64,000 bases of DNA from Streptomyces sp. MUM 178J (GCF_022414575.1 NZ_JADWYQ010000013.1:1-64000), one strand, 5' to 3'. Positions 35,757 through 43,147 are shown, numbered from the stretch's first letter. The notes: generated by a model from the letters alone, not told the origin. Translations and numbers: made by a program.

Positions 35757-36623
35757 ATGCTGCCCTGGAAACACGCCCGCAGACTCCTCACCGCCCTGCT
35801 GCTGGCCATCGCCTTCGCCCTCGTCCCCGCAGCCGCCGCCCATGCCGGCTCCGCCCCCAGCAGCGGCTGGAACAACTACTCCTGCAAGCCGTCCGCCGCC
35901 CATCCGCGGCCCGTCATCCTCGTACACGGAACCTTCGGCAACTCCGTCGACAACTGGCTCGGCCTCGCGCCCTATCTCGTCAAGCGCGGCTACTGCGTCT
36001 TCTCCCTCGACTACGGGCAGCTCCCGAACGTGCCCTTCTTCCACGGGATCGGCCCCATCGACAAGTCGGCCGAGCAGCTCGACGCCTATGTCGACAAGGT
36101 GCTCGACGCGACCGGAGCGGCAAAGGCAGACCTGGTGGGACACTCCCAGGGCGGCATGATGCCGCGCTACTACCTCAAGTTCCTCGGCGGCGCGGACAAG
36201 GTGAACGCCCTGGTCGGCCTCGCCCCCAGCAACCACGGCTCCACGCTGCACGGACTGAGCGGGCTGCTGCCGTACTTCCCCGGCGCCGCCGACCTGATCT
36301 CCGAGAAGACCCCCGCCCTTGCGGACCAGATCGCCGGCTCGCCCTTCCTCACCAAGCTCAACGAGGGCGGGGACACCGTGCCCGGAGTGCAGTACACCGT
36401 CATCGTCACCAAGTACGACGAGGTGGTCACCCCGTACCGCTCCTCGTTCCTCGACGGGCCGAACGTACGCAACGTCGTGGTCCAGGACCTGTGTCTCCTG
36501 GACTTCTCGGAGCATGTGGCGATCGGGCTGTTCGACCGGATCGCCTTCCACGAGGTGACCAACGCCCTGGACCCGGCGCACGCCACGCGGACGACGTGCG
36601 CCTCGGTCTTCGACCGGCCCTGA
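35757..36623 (+). CDS. secreted lipase/esterase, alpha/beta hydrolase (lipase class 2-like)
   Basis: 288 residues: a signal peptide (about 1-31, ending AHA) and an alpha/beta hydrolase with HGTFGN near the oxyanion hole and the nucleophile elbow GHSQGG (about 125-130). The acid and His are probably the Asp in TKYDEVVTPY and the His in FSEHVAIG. It should cleave short- to medium-chain acyl esters outside the cell. ATG 35757 has AAGGAG upstream. It is separated from the LPMO gene by a short convergent gap. The same lipase-LPMO pairing is, from memory, SCO1735-SCO1734. Confidence 0.9.
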   Translation: MLPWKHARRLLTALLLAIAFALVPAAAAHAGSAPSSGWNNYSCKPSAAHPRPVILVHGTFGNSVDNWLGLAPYLVKRGYCVFSLDYGQLPNVPFFHGIGPIDKSAEQLDAYVDKVLDATGAAKADLVGHSQGGMMPRYYLKFLGGADKVNALVGLAPSNHGSTLHGLSGLLPYFPGAADLISEKTPALADQIAGSPFLTKLNEGGDTVPGVQYTVIVTKYDEVVTPYRSSFLDGPNVRNVVVQDLCLLDFSEHVAIGLFDRIAFHEVTNALDPAHATRTTCASVFDRP

Positions 36624-36647
36624 GCCCCCCGGCCCGACGCCGTCGGG

Positions 36648-37700
36648 TCAGCGGCCGACGGCCTTGCGGCGCACCGTGGCGAACAGCATCGCCGAGCCGA
36701 GGGCCAGCACCGCGGCCCCGCCGACCGCAAGGTACGCGGTGCCGCTGTCGCTGCCGGTCGCGGCGAGCTTCTCGCCGCCTGCGGAGCCGTTCGCCTCGGG
36801 GGCGTTGCTCCCGGGGGCGGGCGGCTCCGCCGCGAGCTTCTGGGCGTTCTGGGCGTTCTCGGCGGTCTTGCCGTCCGCGGGCTTCCCGGCGGGCTTCTCC
36901 GCCGGAGCCGGCGCCTCCTGCTCCTGGTTCTGCTCCTGCGGCGCGTGCTCACCGTGCTCGTCACCGCCGTGCCCGCCGTGCGACACCGTCGACTCGTCCG
37001 TGCCGGCCTCGATCTGCTCCTCGGTGGGAGCGGACGGGGCCGGCGCGGGCGCGCCCCCGCCGCTGTCCTCGCCGAAGACGACGTCGGAGCAGGTGTAGAA
37101 GGCCTCGGGGGAGTCCGAGCGCTGCCAGATCGAGTAGATCAGATGCCGGCCGGACTTCTTCGGCACGACGCCCTCGAAGACGTACTCGCCGTTCACCAGC
37201 TTGGGGTCGGCGACCGTGGCGAACGGCTTCTCCTCCAGATCCGACCACTTCAGCGGCTTCGTCGGGTCATAGCCGTCCTTGGTGATGTACAGCTCGAACC
37301 CGCCCCGGTGCGGGGCCGTCGCCTTGTAGCGGAAAGTGTGGCTGCCGGAGCCCAGCTTGGATGCAGGCCAGTCGGCGCGCGGCAGATCCAGTCCCTTGTA
37401 CTTGTCGCGGCCCGCACTGCACAGCTTCCCGTCCGGGACGATCTGACGGTGCCTGCCCGCGGCGTCGCCGATGTTGACCTCGTTCCAGTCGTAGAAGGCC
37501 TGTGTCCCGCTGGCCGCGATCGCCGCCTTGCAGGCCGCCGACTGAGGGCTCTCCGGCCCCTCTGCGTAACAGGCGGAAACCCGGCTGACCGGATCCGTCA
37601 TCGAGCCGTGCGCGGCGGCAGGGACAGCGGACAGCCCCGCCAGCGCGAGCGGTACGACGCCGAGGACGGCGACCGGGGCGACCTTGCGGCGAACGGTCAT
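36648..37700 (-). CDS. AA10 lytic polysaccharide monooxygenase, sortase-anchored (LAxTG)
   Basis: A 350-residue copper enzyme that oxidatively cleaves chitin or cellulose. The signal peptide ends AAA before His31, giving the free N-terminal His of the copper brace; the second His is probably His131 (ATAPHRGGFELYITK). The catalytic domain ends near 208. A 100-residue Pro/Glu/Ala-rich stalk includes a His-rich stretch (HGGHGGDEHGEH, about 241-252). The C-terminus is a sorting signal: LAATG (312-316), membrane helix and basic tail, suited to a class E sortase. ATG 37700 follows AAGGAG. Substrate choice is not readable. Confidence 0.9.
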   Translation of the reverse strand: MTVRRKVAPVAVLGVVPLALAGLSAVPAAAHGSMTDPVSRVSACYAEGPESPQSAACKAAIAASGTQAFYDWNEVNIGDAAGRHRQIVPDGKLCSAGRDKYKGLDLPRADWPASKLGSGSHTFRYKATAPHRGGFELYITKDGYDPTKPLKWSDLEEKPFATVADPKLVNGEYVFEGVVPKKSGRHLIYSIWQRSDSPEAFYTCSDVVFGEDSGGGAPAPAPSAPTEEQIEAGTDESTVSHGGHGGDEHGEHAPQEQNQEQEAPAPAEKPAGKPADGKTAENAQNAQKLAAEPPAPGSNAPEANGSAGGEKLAATGSDSGTAYLAVGGAAVLALGSAMLFATVRRKAVGR

Positions 37701-37970
37701 GACGTGTTTCTCCTTCGAGCAGCGTGAGGGGACCCGGGGCGGTGCTCGCACAGACGGCGCGGCCCCCCGTGGACTGCGGCGCCGTCCACTCGAACCTCGC
37801 CCCGGCGATCAGCAAACTAGCCGCCCGAAACCGTGAAACCGCCTGATGGGAGGGGGAGATGGCGATCCTTATGGTCGCGTTAAGGAACGGCTAAGAGGGG
37901 GCTCAGGACGACACCCGCCGACGCCCGCCTGGCCACTCCGTTACAACGGACTCCGTCCGCAGTCGTCCAT

Positions 37971-38006
37971 GGGGAGCCGTCCCGTGTCCTCTGGGGACGG
38001 CTCCCC
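37971..38006. terminator. orphan terminator-like hairpin
   Basis: 13-bp perfect arms ggggagccgtccc (37971-37983) and its complement (37994-38006), 10-nt loop. Both flanking genes point away from it, so it may be a leftover of a deleted gene or an insulator in front of padR. Confidence 0.7.
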
Positions 38007-38109
38007 GTTCGACTCCCGACCGGCGAGCCGGCTCGATGCGACCGACGGGCCCGACGGGACTGGGCGCAACCTGCCTCAACCGTTCCGTGTCGACCTCGCC
38101 CGTATTCGA

Positions 38110-38145
38110 CTACCTAGGTAGACGGCCATCCTTCTACCTAGGTAG
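38110..38145. promoter_or_regulatory. twin 12-bp palindromes, probable PadR operator
   Basis: ctacctaggtag is a perfect palindrome and occurs twice (38110-38121 and 38134-38145), 24 bp apart start to start, ending 10 nt before the padR ATG. Spacing near two helical turns on the same face suits cooperative binding of two dimers. Autoregulation by PadR is the natural inference. Confidence 0.75.
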
Positions 38146-38155
38146 AGTGCTGGTT

Positions 38156-38530
38156 ATGTCGGCTGTGAAGATGACACCGCACACCCAGACAGTGCTGCGT
38201 GCGCTCCTTGGAAGGGGTGTCGACGGGGCGCGTCGCTCGATGGTGCTGAACGAGGGGCTCTACGGGCTGGAGCTGTCCAAGATGTCAGGGTTGCCGAACG
38301 GCACCCTCTTTCCGATCCTGGAACGCTTGCGTCAGGCGGGGTGGGTTGAGCGGTACTGGGAACAGGACGACATCGCCGAGGCTGAGGGACGTCCCCGGCG
38401 TCGTTTCTATCGGATCACCCCGAAGGGAGCTGACGTCGCCCCTCTCGCCTTGGCGGAGGCGGCCGCTACAGCATCTGCTGGCTCAGCGTCGAGGTTTGGA
38501 CGCCCTGGTGTGGCAGGAGGGGTCGGATGA
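38156..38530 (+). CDS. PadR-family transcriptional regulator
   Basis: 124 residues. The PadR winged helix is clear: MTPHTQTVLRALL helix, LYGLELSKMSGLPNGTLFPI recognition helix, LERLRQAGWVERYWE and the wing RPRRRFYRITPKG. The C-terminal part is short, so dimerisation uses a single helix (subfamily 2-like). ATG 38156 has no obvious ribosome site and sits 10 nt after the second palindrome, so the message may be nearly leaderless. Its stop overlaps the next gene as ATGA. The dense operator pair suggests tight autoregulation of the operon. Confidence 0.85.
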   Translation: MSAVKMTPHTQTVLRALLGRGVDGARRSMVLNEGLYGLELSKMSGLPNGTLFPILERLRQAGWVERYWEQDDIAEAEGRPRRRFYRITPKGADVAPLALAEAAATASAGSASRFGRPGVAGGVG

Positions 38531-39015
38531 GAGTGGAGGTCGACGCCTGGGATGAGGGCGGCGACTCGCCATTCGTGGGGGGTGTCGACCTGTCGACGAG
38601 GCAGGATCCCGCTCGGGTCGTGCCAGCGCAGCAGGGTTCGGGTCTTCCCAGAGGATGGCTCGTTGAGGAGGGGAACGGCTTGCCGTTCGTGGGGGGTGTT
38701 GAAGTCCCGGAGGTCCTGGATGCGCTGGGTGCAACGTTAGACGCAGCTGCCTCTCGGAATCCCGAGGTGTTCCCGGAGGAGCCATTCCCTGCCGGAGCGT
38801 CGCAGGCTCGCTCAGACCCGGGTAAGCATGTGCTTCGCGTCGTCGCGTTGCTTCTACCGGGAGATGAGCGGTCCGATTGGCTGGAGGAGCAGCGTGGATA
38901 CCTGGCGGATATGTTCAGCAGCAGGGCTCGGTGGGCCTGGATCGCGGCGCAGCTCATCGCCATGCCTCGATATGTGTACGCGGTACGTACAGGCAGTGAG
39001 ACGGAGTCGATGTGA
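38527..39015 (+). CDS. PadR-operon protein X, unknown function, with a TTA codon
   Basis: 162 residues. The first 75 are acidic and disordered and hold a duplicated SPFVGGVD / LPFVGGVE segment (38572 and 38686, a 14-nt exact match 114 bp apart). The C-terminal half (about 100-160) is helical: HVLRVVALLLPGDERSDWLEEQRGYL then WAWIAAQLIAMPRYVYAV. It resembles the membrane-associated helical proteins that often follow padR genes in actinomycetes. Leu at 38737-38739 is TTA, the codon read by bldA tRNA in Streptomyces. Start and stop overlap neighbours by 4 nt. Confidence 0.7.
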   Translation: MRVEVDAWDEGGDSPFVGGVDLSTRQDPARVVPAQQGSGLPRGWLVEEGNGLPFVGGVEVPEVLDALGATLDAAASRNPEVFPEEPFPAGASQARSDPGKHVLRVVALLLPGDERSDWLEEQRGYLADMFSSRARWAWIAAQLIAMPRYVYAVRTGSETESM

Positions 39016-39215
39016 CCACTCAACCGCCTCACCCTCCGTCCACTGAAGCGCTGCTGACTCAGCGGGCAGTGTTGGTACTGCTCGCTGCTGCATTCATCGG
39101 CACGGCTGCTGGAGTGTTGACATATCTCAGTGCGGGCAACGCTGCTGGCGCTCTGCTCGCGGGACTCACCGGTTTCGGTGCTAGCACCCTGGGGCTACAC
39201 CAGCTGATTGGCTGA
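39012..39215 (+). CDS. small two-helix membrane protein of the padR operon
   Basis: 67 residues. A short polar N-terminus is followed by two hydrophobic helices (about 18-40 and 44-64) with small-residue faces (AAAFIGTAAGVLTYLSAGNA). I do not know the family. GTG 39012 overlaps the previous stop (GTGA), so PadR, X and this protein are translationally coupled. A role as membrane partner of X is an inference from coupling only. Confidence 0.65.
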   Translation: MTTQPPHPPSTEALLTQRAVLVLLAAAFIGTAAGVLTYLSAGNAAGALLAGLTGFGASTLGLHQLIG

Positions 39216-39415
39216 AAAGCGGCTTGAAGCACCTACCGCTAGGCTCGGGCTGTGCCGTTCTCGCCACCGGCGCGAGGGACTGACAGCAAGGGCTGGTGAT
39301 CACCGCTTCGAGTACAACCGTACGCGAGTGAGTCCGTTGGTCGGTTGGTTGACCCCAAGGTGTGGGCCCGAATCCTGTGGACTGTGCGGCCGAATCGGTG
39401 GCATCGTCAGCGATC

Positions 39416-40240
39416 GTGACTGAGCACGGTTTCCTGGCGTTGGCGCCGCAATACACCACGACATCCGAGCTGCTCTCGACGGCGGCGCATCGGCGGGGGA
39501 TGGATGTAGAAGCGCTTCTCGCCCATGGCGGTGCGGGCACCGCCATAAAAAGGCGTGGTGGCCACTACTATGGCGGCCCTGCTTTCGCGGCACGCGTCGT
39601 GGACGCCCTTGAAGTCGCGCTCTTGGAACCATCTGACGACTGGCTGGCCACGCTGCCCTACGAGTACACCGGTCGGCATATCGCCATGGCGACCCTGGGC
39701 GAGGCGGGCCGTCTGTCCCGGCCAGCGTTCGTCAAGCCGCCGAGTGACAAGAGCTTCCCGGCCGCCGTCTACGCCAGCGGTAGTTGCCTCCCGACAGGGC
39801 CGGAGCTATCACCGGACGTGCCGGTACAGATCAGCGATGTGGTGACCTGGGCAGCGGAGTTCCGCCTGTACCTCCTGGACGGCGAGGTCCGCACGGGTTC
39901 GCAGTACGCCACCTTCGGCCGTCTCGAGGCCGAGCGGCTGGACGGGCACCGGTATGAAGACGCTGTCCTGGAGTTCGCGGACGATCTCCTGGCCATGAAC
40001 GGCGGTGGCCTGCCCAGCGCGGTGGTGGTGGACATCGGACTCCTTGCCACGCCTGAGCACGACGCCGCCGACCAGTGGGCGGTGGTCGAGGCGAACATGG
40101 CGTGGTTCAGCAATTGCTACGCCGCAGACCCTGACCGGGTCCTGGATGTCGTCCTGCGCTCAGCCGGCCCGCGGACACAGATGGCCGAGCGAGACCGCCC
40201 GTTCTGCCAGAACATCGAGGGTGCTCACCTGGCTGGCTGA
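39416..40240 (+). CDS. ATP-grasp domain protein (R2K-like clade), orphan
   Basis: About 274 residues. The C-terminal two thirds carry the ATP-grasp pattern of the R2K families: RPAFVKPPSDKSFPAAVYAS (nucleotide-binding lysines), DVVTWAAEFRLYLLDGEV, and the metal-binding end SAVVVDIGLL and AVVEANMAWFSNCYAADPDR (E-x-N). ATP-grasp enzymes join a carboxylate to an amine or thiol. No amino-acid or peptide precursor gene is recognisable nearby, so the substrate is unknown. The start is uncertain: GTG 39416 precedes the first conserved strand (GFLALAPQY), with in-frame GTG 39398 and 39362 as alternatives and no clear ribosome site. Codon GC looks lower than in the flanks. Confidence 0.72.
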   Translation: MTEHGFLALAPQYTTTSELLSTAAHRRGMDVEALLAHGGAGTAIKRRGGHYYGGPAFAARVVDALEVALLEPSDDWLATLPYEYTGRHIAMATLGEAGRLSRPAFVKPPSDKSFPAAVYASGSCLPTGPELSPDVPVQISDVVTWAAEFRLYLLDGEVRTGSQYATFGRLEAERLDGHRYEDAVLEFADDLLAMNGGGLPSAVVVDIGLLATPEHDAADQWAVVEANMAWFSNCYAADPDRVLDVVLRSAGPRTQMAERDRPFCQNIEGAHLAG

Positions 40241-40328
40241 AATGCCGGTGTGATCACTGACAACAACCGTGCCGCCCCGACGATCGCTGCCAAGCGCCGT
40301 GCCGATCTCGTGACAACTACTACGCTCC

Positions 40329-40358
40329 ACTGCCCGGTCTCGCTGGAGGCGGGGCAGT
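40329..40358. terminator. short inverted repeat after the ATP-grasp gene
   Basis: actgccc (40329-40335) and its complement (40352-40358), 16-nt loop, about 90 nt after the ATP-grasp stop. A weak terminator candidate. Confidence 0.4.
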
Positions 40359-40430
40359 CCCGCTCCATCTGAGGCGTCTGCCCTCGGCCCCTCGCATTGG
40401 CTGAGACACCGAAGGCGAGCGGCTCACCGT

Positions 40431-40450
40431 TGCGGGCAGATCTGCCCGCA
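40431..40450. repeat. perfect 20-bp palindrome
   Basis: tgcgggcagatctgcccgca is identical to its own reverse complement, with no spacer. It lies in non-coding DNA between the convergent ATP-grasp gene and the next hypothetical. It could be an operator, a recombination site, or a terminator stem. Confidence 0.8.
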
Positions 40451-40462
40451 GCAGTTCGGGTT

Positions 40463-40494
40463 GAACGAGACGGTACGCACCGGTCGTCTCGTTC
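40463..40494. terminator. hairpin downstream of the minus-strand hypothetical
   Basis: gaacgagacg (40463-40472) and its exact complement (40485-40494) with a 12-nt loop, 80 nt beyond the stop of the minus-strand gene. Confidence 0.6.
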
Positions 40495-40574
40495 GATCCG
40501 AGGCGTGCAGGTCAGGGAGCCGCTATGCCTCACCTTCAGCGAGACCGGACATCCGCCTACGCAGATCCCGCAGG

Positions 40575-40883
40575 TCAGCACCGATCTTGGTGACGGCTAT
40601 CGTGCTGCGGCGCACCACAGGTGTTCGGCGGGGTCGCGGCAACGGTGACCTGGGCGGTCCAGGACCCGGGTTCCCAGCGCGGAGCCCAGGTCACGTCGAC
40701 GTCAGCGTCGTGGAAGTCGTGTGCGAGTCCCACCACCATGGCCGCCGTGGCGGCCTGTGCCTCGGCTGGGTCGGCGTTGACCGGCACGTCGGCGAGGCGC
40801 CCGCAGAGCATCCCGCCTTCCATGGAGAGGACACTGTGACGCCAGCCTTCCGGCGTCGCGAGCAGGACGATGTCCTTCGGCAT
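40575..40883 (-). CDS. hypothetical protein, 102 residues
   Basis: The predicted product is a small soluble alpha/beta protein (DIVLLATPEGWRHSVLSMEG; AEAQAATAAMVVGLAHDFHD; DVTWAPRWEPGSWTAQVTVA). It looks like streptomycete hypotheticals I have seen in accessory regions, but I cannot name a family. ATG 40883 begins the conserved-looking part; two ATGs further upstream (40928, 40940) would add 15-19 residues, and no start has a good ribosome site. It closes the lower-GC patch. Confidence 0.5.
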   Translation of the reverse strand: MPKDIVLLATPEGWRHSVLSMEGGMLCGRLADVPVNADPAEAQAATAAMVVGLAHDFHDADVDVTWAPRWEPGSWTAQVTVAATPPNTCGAPQHDSRHQDRC

Positions 40884-41262
40884 GCCGAAGGGAGGTCGCC
40901 ACTTCTTCTCCCGCTCTCGCCTCACCATGGAGCCATCCAACCTCGTCGGCTTCCTGACGGTTCAGGCGGGTGGAAACTCAGGTGCCGCGGCGGGGCTTGG
41001 TGCCGACCCTGTGATGGGCTGGGTGGGCTTATGCCTGACTGGTAGCGAGGACCCGCCCGACCCCGTGGCGAGATGCCGGTCGCTGCTTCTTCGAGCCTGG
41101 CGGGCGGCCCGGACCCGGGCGGGAAGGTTTCGGTGCACCAGCCGGGGAGCCGGTCTTCGTGCGCAGGTGTCTGAACCCTCGACGGACCCGAGCGGGTGTG
41201 AGCTTGTTCGGCGGAGTCGGCTTCTCCCAGGGCCCGGTCCCATGCCTGCGCGGTCGCGCCTC
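40884..41262. other. gene-free stretch at the right edge of the accessory patch
   Basis: About 380 bp with no ORF showing coding character on either strand, and no strong hairpin or tRNA. It may contain worn remnants of older genes. Confidence 0.4.
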
Positions 41263-41745
41263 CTATGCGAGCAGATCGGTCAGCTTGCCCAGCCGCGCCA
41301 TCAACTCCAGCTCGTCCAGCGCCTGCACGGCCCGCTCCGCGGCCTCCGGGTCGCGCTCCGCGAGACCGCTCGCCGCGAACTCGTCCTCGTCCAGCCGCAG
41401 CACGGTTGCGCCGTCGTGCGACACCCACAGATCCAGGTCCAGATCCTCCGCGGTCAGCTCACCGCCAGAGAACGCCACCGGGCGGTTCACATCGCAGTAC
41501 CAGCCTTTCAGCATCCCGTCCCCGGTGCGGACCTCCTTCACCGAGTACCAGCGGTCCCGCCAGTAGTGCTCGGTGAAGACATCGCCCGGCTCGAAGCGTA
41601 CGAACCCGAAGTCGCGGCCGCCCTCGCCCGCCCAGGGGGCCCGGACGGTGAGCCGTACGCCGTCGTCGGCCAGCAGCTCGGCCCCGTAACGGATCTTCGT
41701 ACGGCCGGACTTGACCAGGCGTACCTCAACCGAGCGTGCGGACAT
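41263..41745 (-). CDS. DUF402-domain protein
   Basis: 160 residues matching the DUF402 beta-barrel (RYGAELLADDGVRLTVRAPW; FTEHYWRDRWYSVKEVRTGD; GWYCDVNRPVAFSGGELTAE). Family members include nucleotide diphosphatases such as FomD and Ntdp, with acidic residues binding metal; the Asp cluster in ELTAEDLDLDLWV fits. Possible role: hydrolysis of a nucleoside di- or triphosphate. The start overlaps the 3' end of the GNAT gene by 20 nt, so they form a two-gene operon. Confidence 0.8.
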   Translation of the reverse strand: MSARSVEVRLVKSGRTKIRYGAELLADDGVRLTVRAPWAGEGGRDFGFVRFEPGDVFTEHYWRDRWYSVKEVRTGDGMLKGWYCDVNRPVAFSGGELTAEDLDLDLWVSHDGATVLRLDEDEFAASGLAERDPEAAERAVQALDELELMARLGKLTDLLA

Positions 41746-42649
41746 GGCGGACCTCCGAGGCGCAGATCTGGTAGCCGAACCACTTGTTCACCGCCAGCAT
41801 CGGGGCGTTGCCGGTGTCATTCCCGGTGAACGCGTCCGTGTACCCGGCCTCGCGGGCCCGGCGCAGCGAGTGGGTCTTGGCGAGCTTGGCGAACCCCCGG
41901 CCGCGGTGGGCACGCAGCGTTCCCGTCATACCGGTCGCATAGCGGGTGTCGCCGTCGGTGTGGGCCGCGGTGAAGGCCGCGACCTCGCCGTCCACGAGGA
42001 CGACCGTGGTCAGCTCGCGGTCCAGCAGCGGGTTGTGCCAGACGTCGGCCAGCCAGGCCTCGTAGTCGCTCAGCGCCACGCCGATGTCGCCCGGCTCATC
42101 GGCCGTGACCTCGGCGTCCGCCCGGAAGAGCGGGCGCGGATCTGCCGCGAAGCCGGCGGCGGTCCGCAGCTCCACCCCTGGCGGCAGCCGTTCGGGCAGC
42201 TCGGGCAGCGGGGTGTGCACCAGGTCGAGGCGCTGGAAGAAGGAGGCGCGGGAGGGCCGGTAGCCGCGCTTCTCGGCGAAGGCCAGACAGCGCGGCTCGT
42301 CGGTGACCCAGGCGAAGATCTCCCGTGCGCCCTCGGCGGTGAGATGCTCCTCGGCGGTGCGCAGCAGCAGCCCGCCGGCCCCCGACCCCAGATGATCGGG
42401 GTGGGTCTGCGGATTTACGTACGCCTGGCCCGGCTCGGGTGCGTCGTGGGCGAGACCTGCGTACGCCTGGGCGATGATCTCCCCGTCCAGCTCGGCGACC
42501 AGCAGCCGCTGCCTCCTGTCGGGGTGGGCGCCCTCCACGCTGTGGAGGACGGACCGCGGGGTCGCCACCATGAAGGGCACCGCGGCCCTTCTGACGCGGC
42601 AGACGGCCGTCGCGTCCGCGGGTCGGAAGTCACGCACGATCACAGTCAT
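41726..42649 (-). CDS. GNAT acetyltransferase with two GNAT folds
   Basis: 307 residues with tandem acetyl-CoA-binding folds. The first spans about 5-145 (HPDHLGSGAGGLLLRTAEEH) and the second about 150-300 (GTLRAHRGRGFAKLAKTHSL, the R/Q-x-x-G-x-G/A loop). Bidomain GNATs of this type include mycothiol synthase-like and antibiotic-modifying enzymes; the substrate is not clear here. ATG 42649 begins MTVIVRDFRPAD. It is co-transcribed with the DUF402 gene. Confidence 0.8.
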   Translation of the reverse strand: MTVIVRDFRPADATAVCRVRRAAVPFMVATPRSVLHSVEGAHPDRRQRLLVAELDGEIIAQAYAGLAHDAPEPGQAYVNPQTHPDHLGSGAGGLLLRTAEEHLTAEGAREIFAWVTDEPRCLAFAEKRGYRPSRASFFQRLDLVHTPLPELPERLPPGVELRTAAGFAADPRPLFRADAEVTADEPGDIGVALSDYEAWLADVWHNPLLDRELTTVVLVDGEVAAFTAAHTDGDTRYATGMTGTLRAHRGRGFAKLAKTHSLRRAREAGYTDAFTGNDTGNAPMLAVNKWFGYQICASEVRHVRTLG

Positions 42650-42688
42650 GGACGTCGACGCTACGTGCCGTCTGCGGCGTGCCGCCTC

Positions 42689-43018
42689 TCATTTTCGGGT
42701 GTCCGACAAGCGCGCCGCCGTGGCGGAGGCCGACGGATTCACGGCTGTTGCCGCCGGACCCTGGGGCCGCTGCTGCGGGCCGCGCACGAGAACGTGCACG
42801 GGTGAGATGTCGGCCGCGGTGACGTGCCAGCCGCGGGAGGCGAGCCAGATCGCCTCGGCGCCGCTGCCGCATCCCGCATCCAGCGCCGTGCCCGGTGCAA
42901 GGCCTGCGGTCTCATGAGCCAGGTACGGGTTCGGCGGGTTGCCGCCCAGGGACCCGGGCCCCCCGGCGCGCCCCTGTTGCCAGTGCCGCTCCCAGTAGTC
43001 CCTGTCGAATCCGTGTGT
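42689..43018 (-). pseudogene. truncated class I SAM methyltransferase
   Basis: The frame contains the N-terminal part of a SAM methyltransferase (HGFDRDYWERHW, then PNPYLAHETAGLAPGTALDA with motif I DAGCGSGAEA) as far as HVTAADIS at about 42803. Homology then ends, and 37 unrelated residues follow to a stop at 42691. Two thirds of the enzyme, including the rest of the substrate fold, is missing, and no start codon is found near the natural N-terminus. It lies divergently from an XRE-cupin gene, a common Streptomyces pairing. Confidence 0.75.
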
Positions 43019-43124
43019 CGCAGGACGCCCTACTCGTTCGCGACGATCTTGTGCACCCCTCTGCGGGTGCGTTCCTCGGTGCGTCCTCACGGTGCGGAGA
43101 GAGAAGGCAGAAGTGCAAGCACTG

Positions 43125-43138
43125 TTGCCGAATGGCAA
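43125..43138. promoter_or_regulatory. TTGCC-GAAT-GGCAA inverted repeat before the XRE gene
   Basis: Perfect 5-bp arms around a 4-nt spacer, ending 9 nt before GTG 43148 and next to a possible -10 (aaaata at 43138-43143). It is placed to let the XRE-cupin protein repress its own promoter and that of the divergent, now broken, methyltransferase. Confidence 0.55.
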
Positions 43139-43147
43139 AATAGAAGA

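Larger units (their letters stand above)
37701..38155. other. intergenic region LPMO / padR with orphan hairpin and operators
   Basis: 455 bp between divergent genes. It holds the LPMO promoter, a strong hairpin with no gene feeding it (37971-38006), and the twin palindromes of the padR promoter. No ORF looks real. Confidence 0.6.

Noticed and set aside
37930..41262. Integrated plasmid or ICE
   Set aside because: No integrase, transposase, replication or transfer gene, no tRNA, and no matching direct repeats at the edges.
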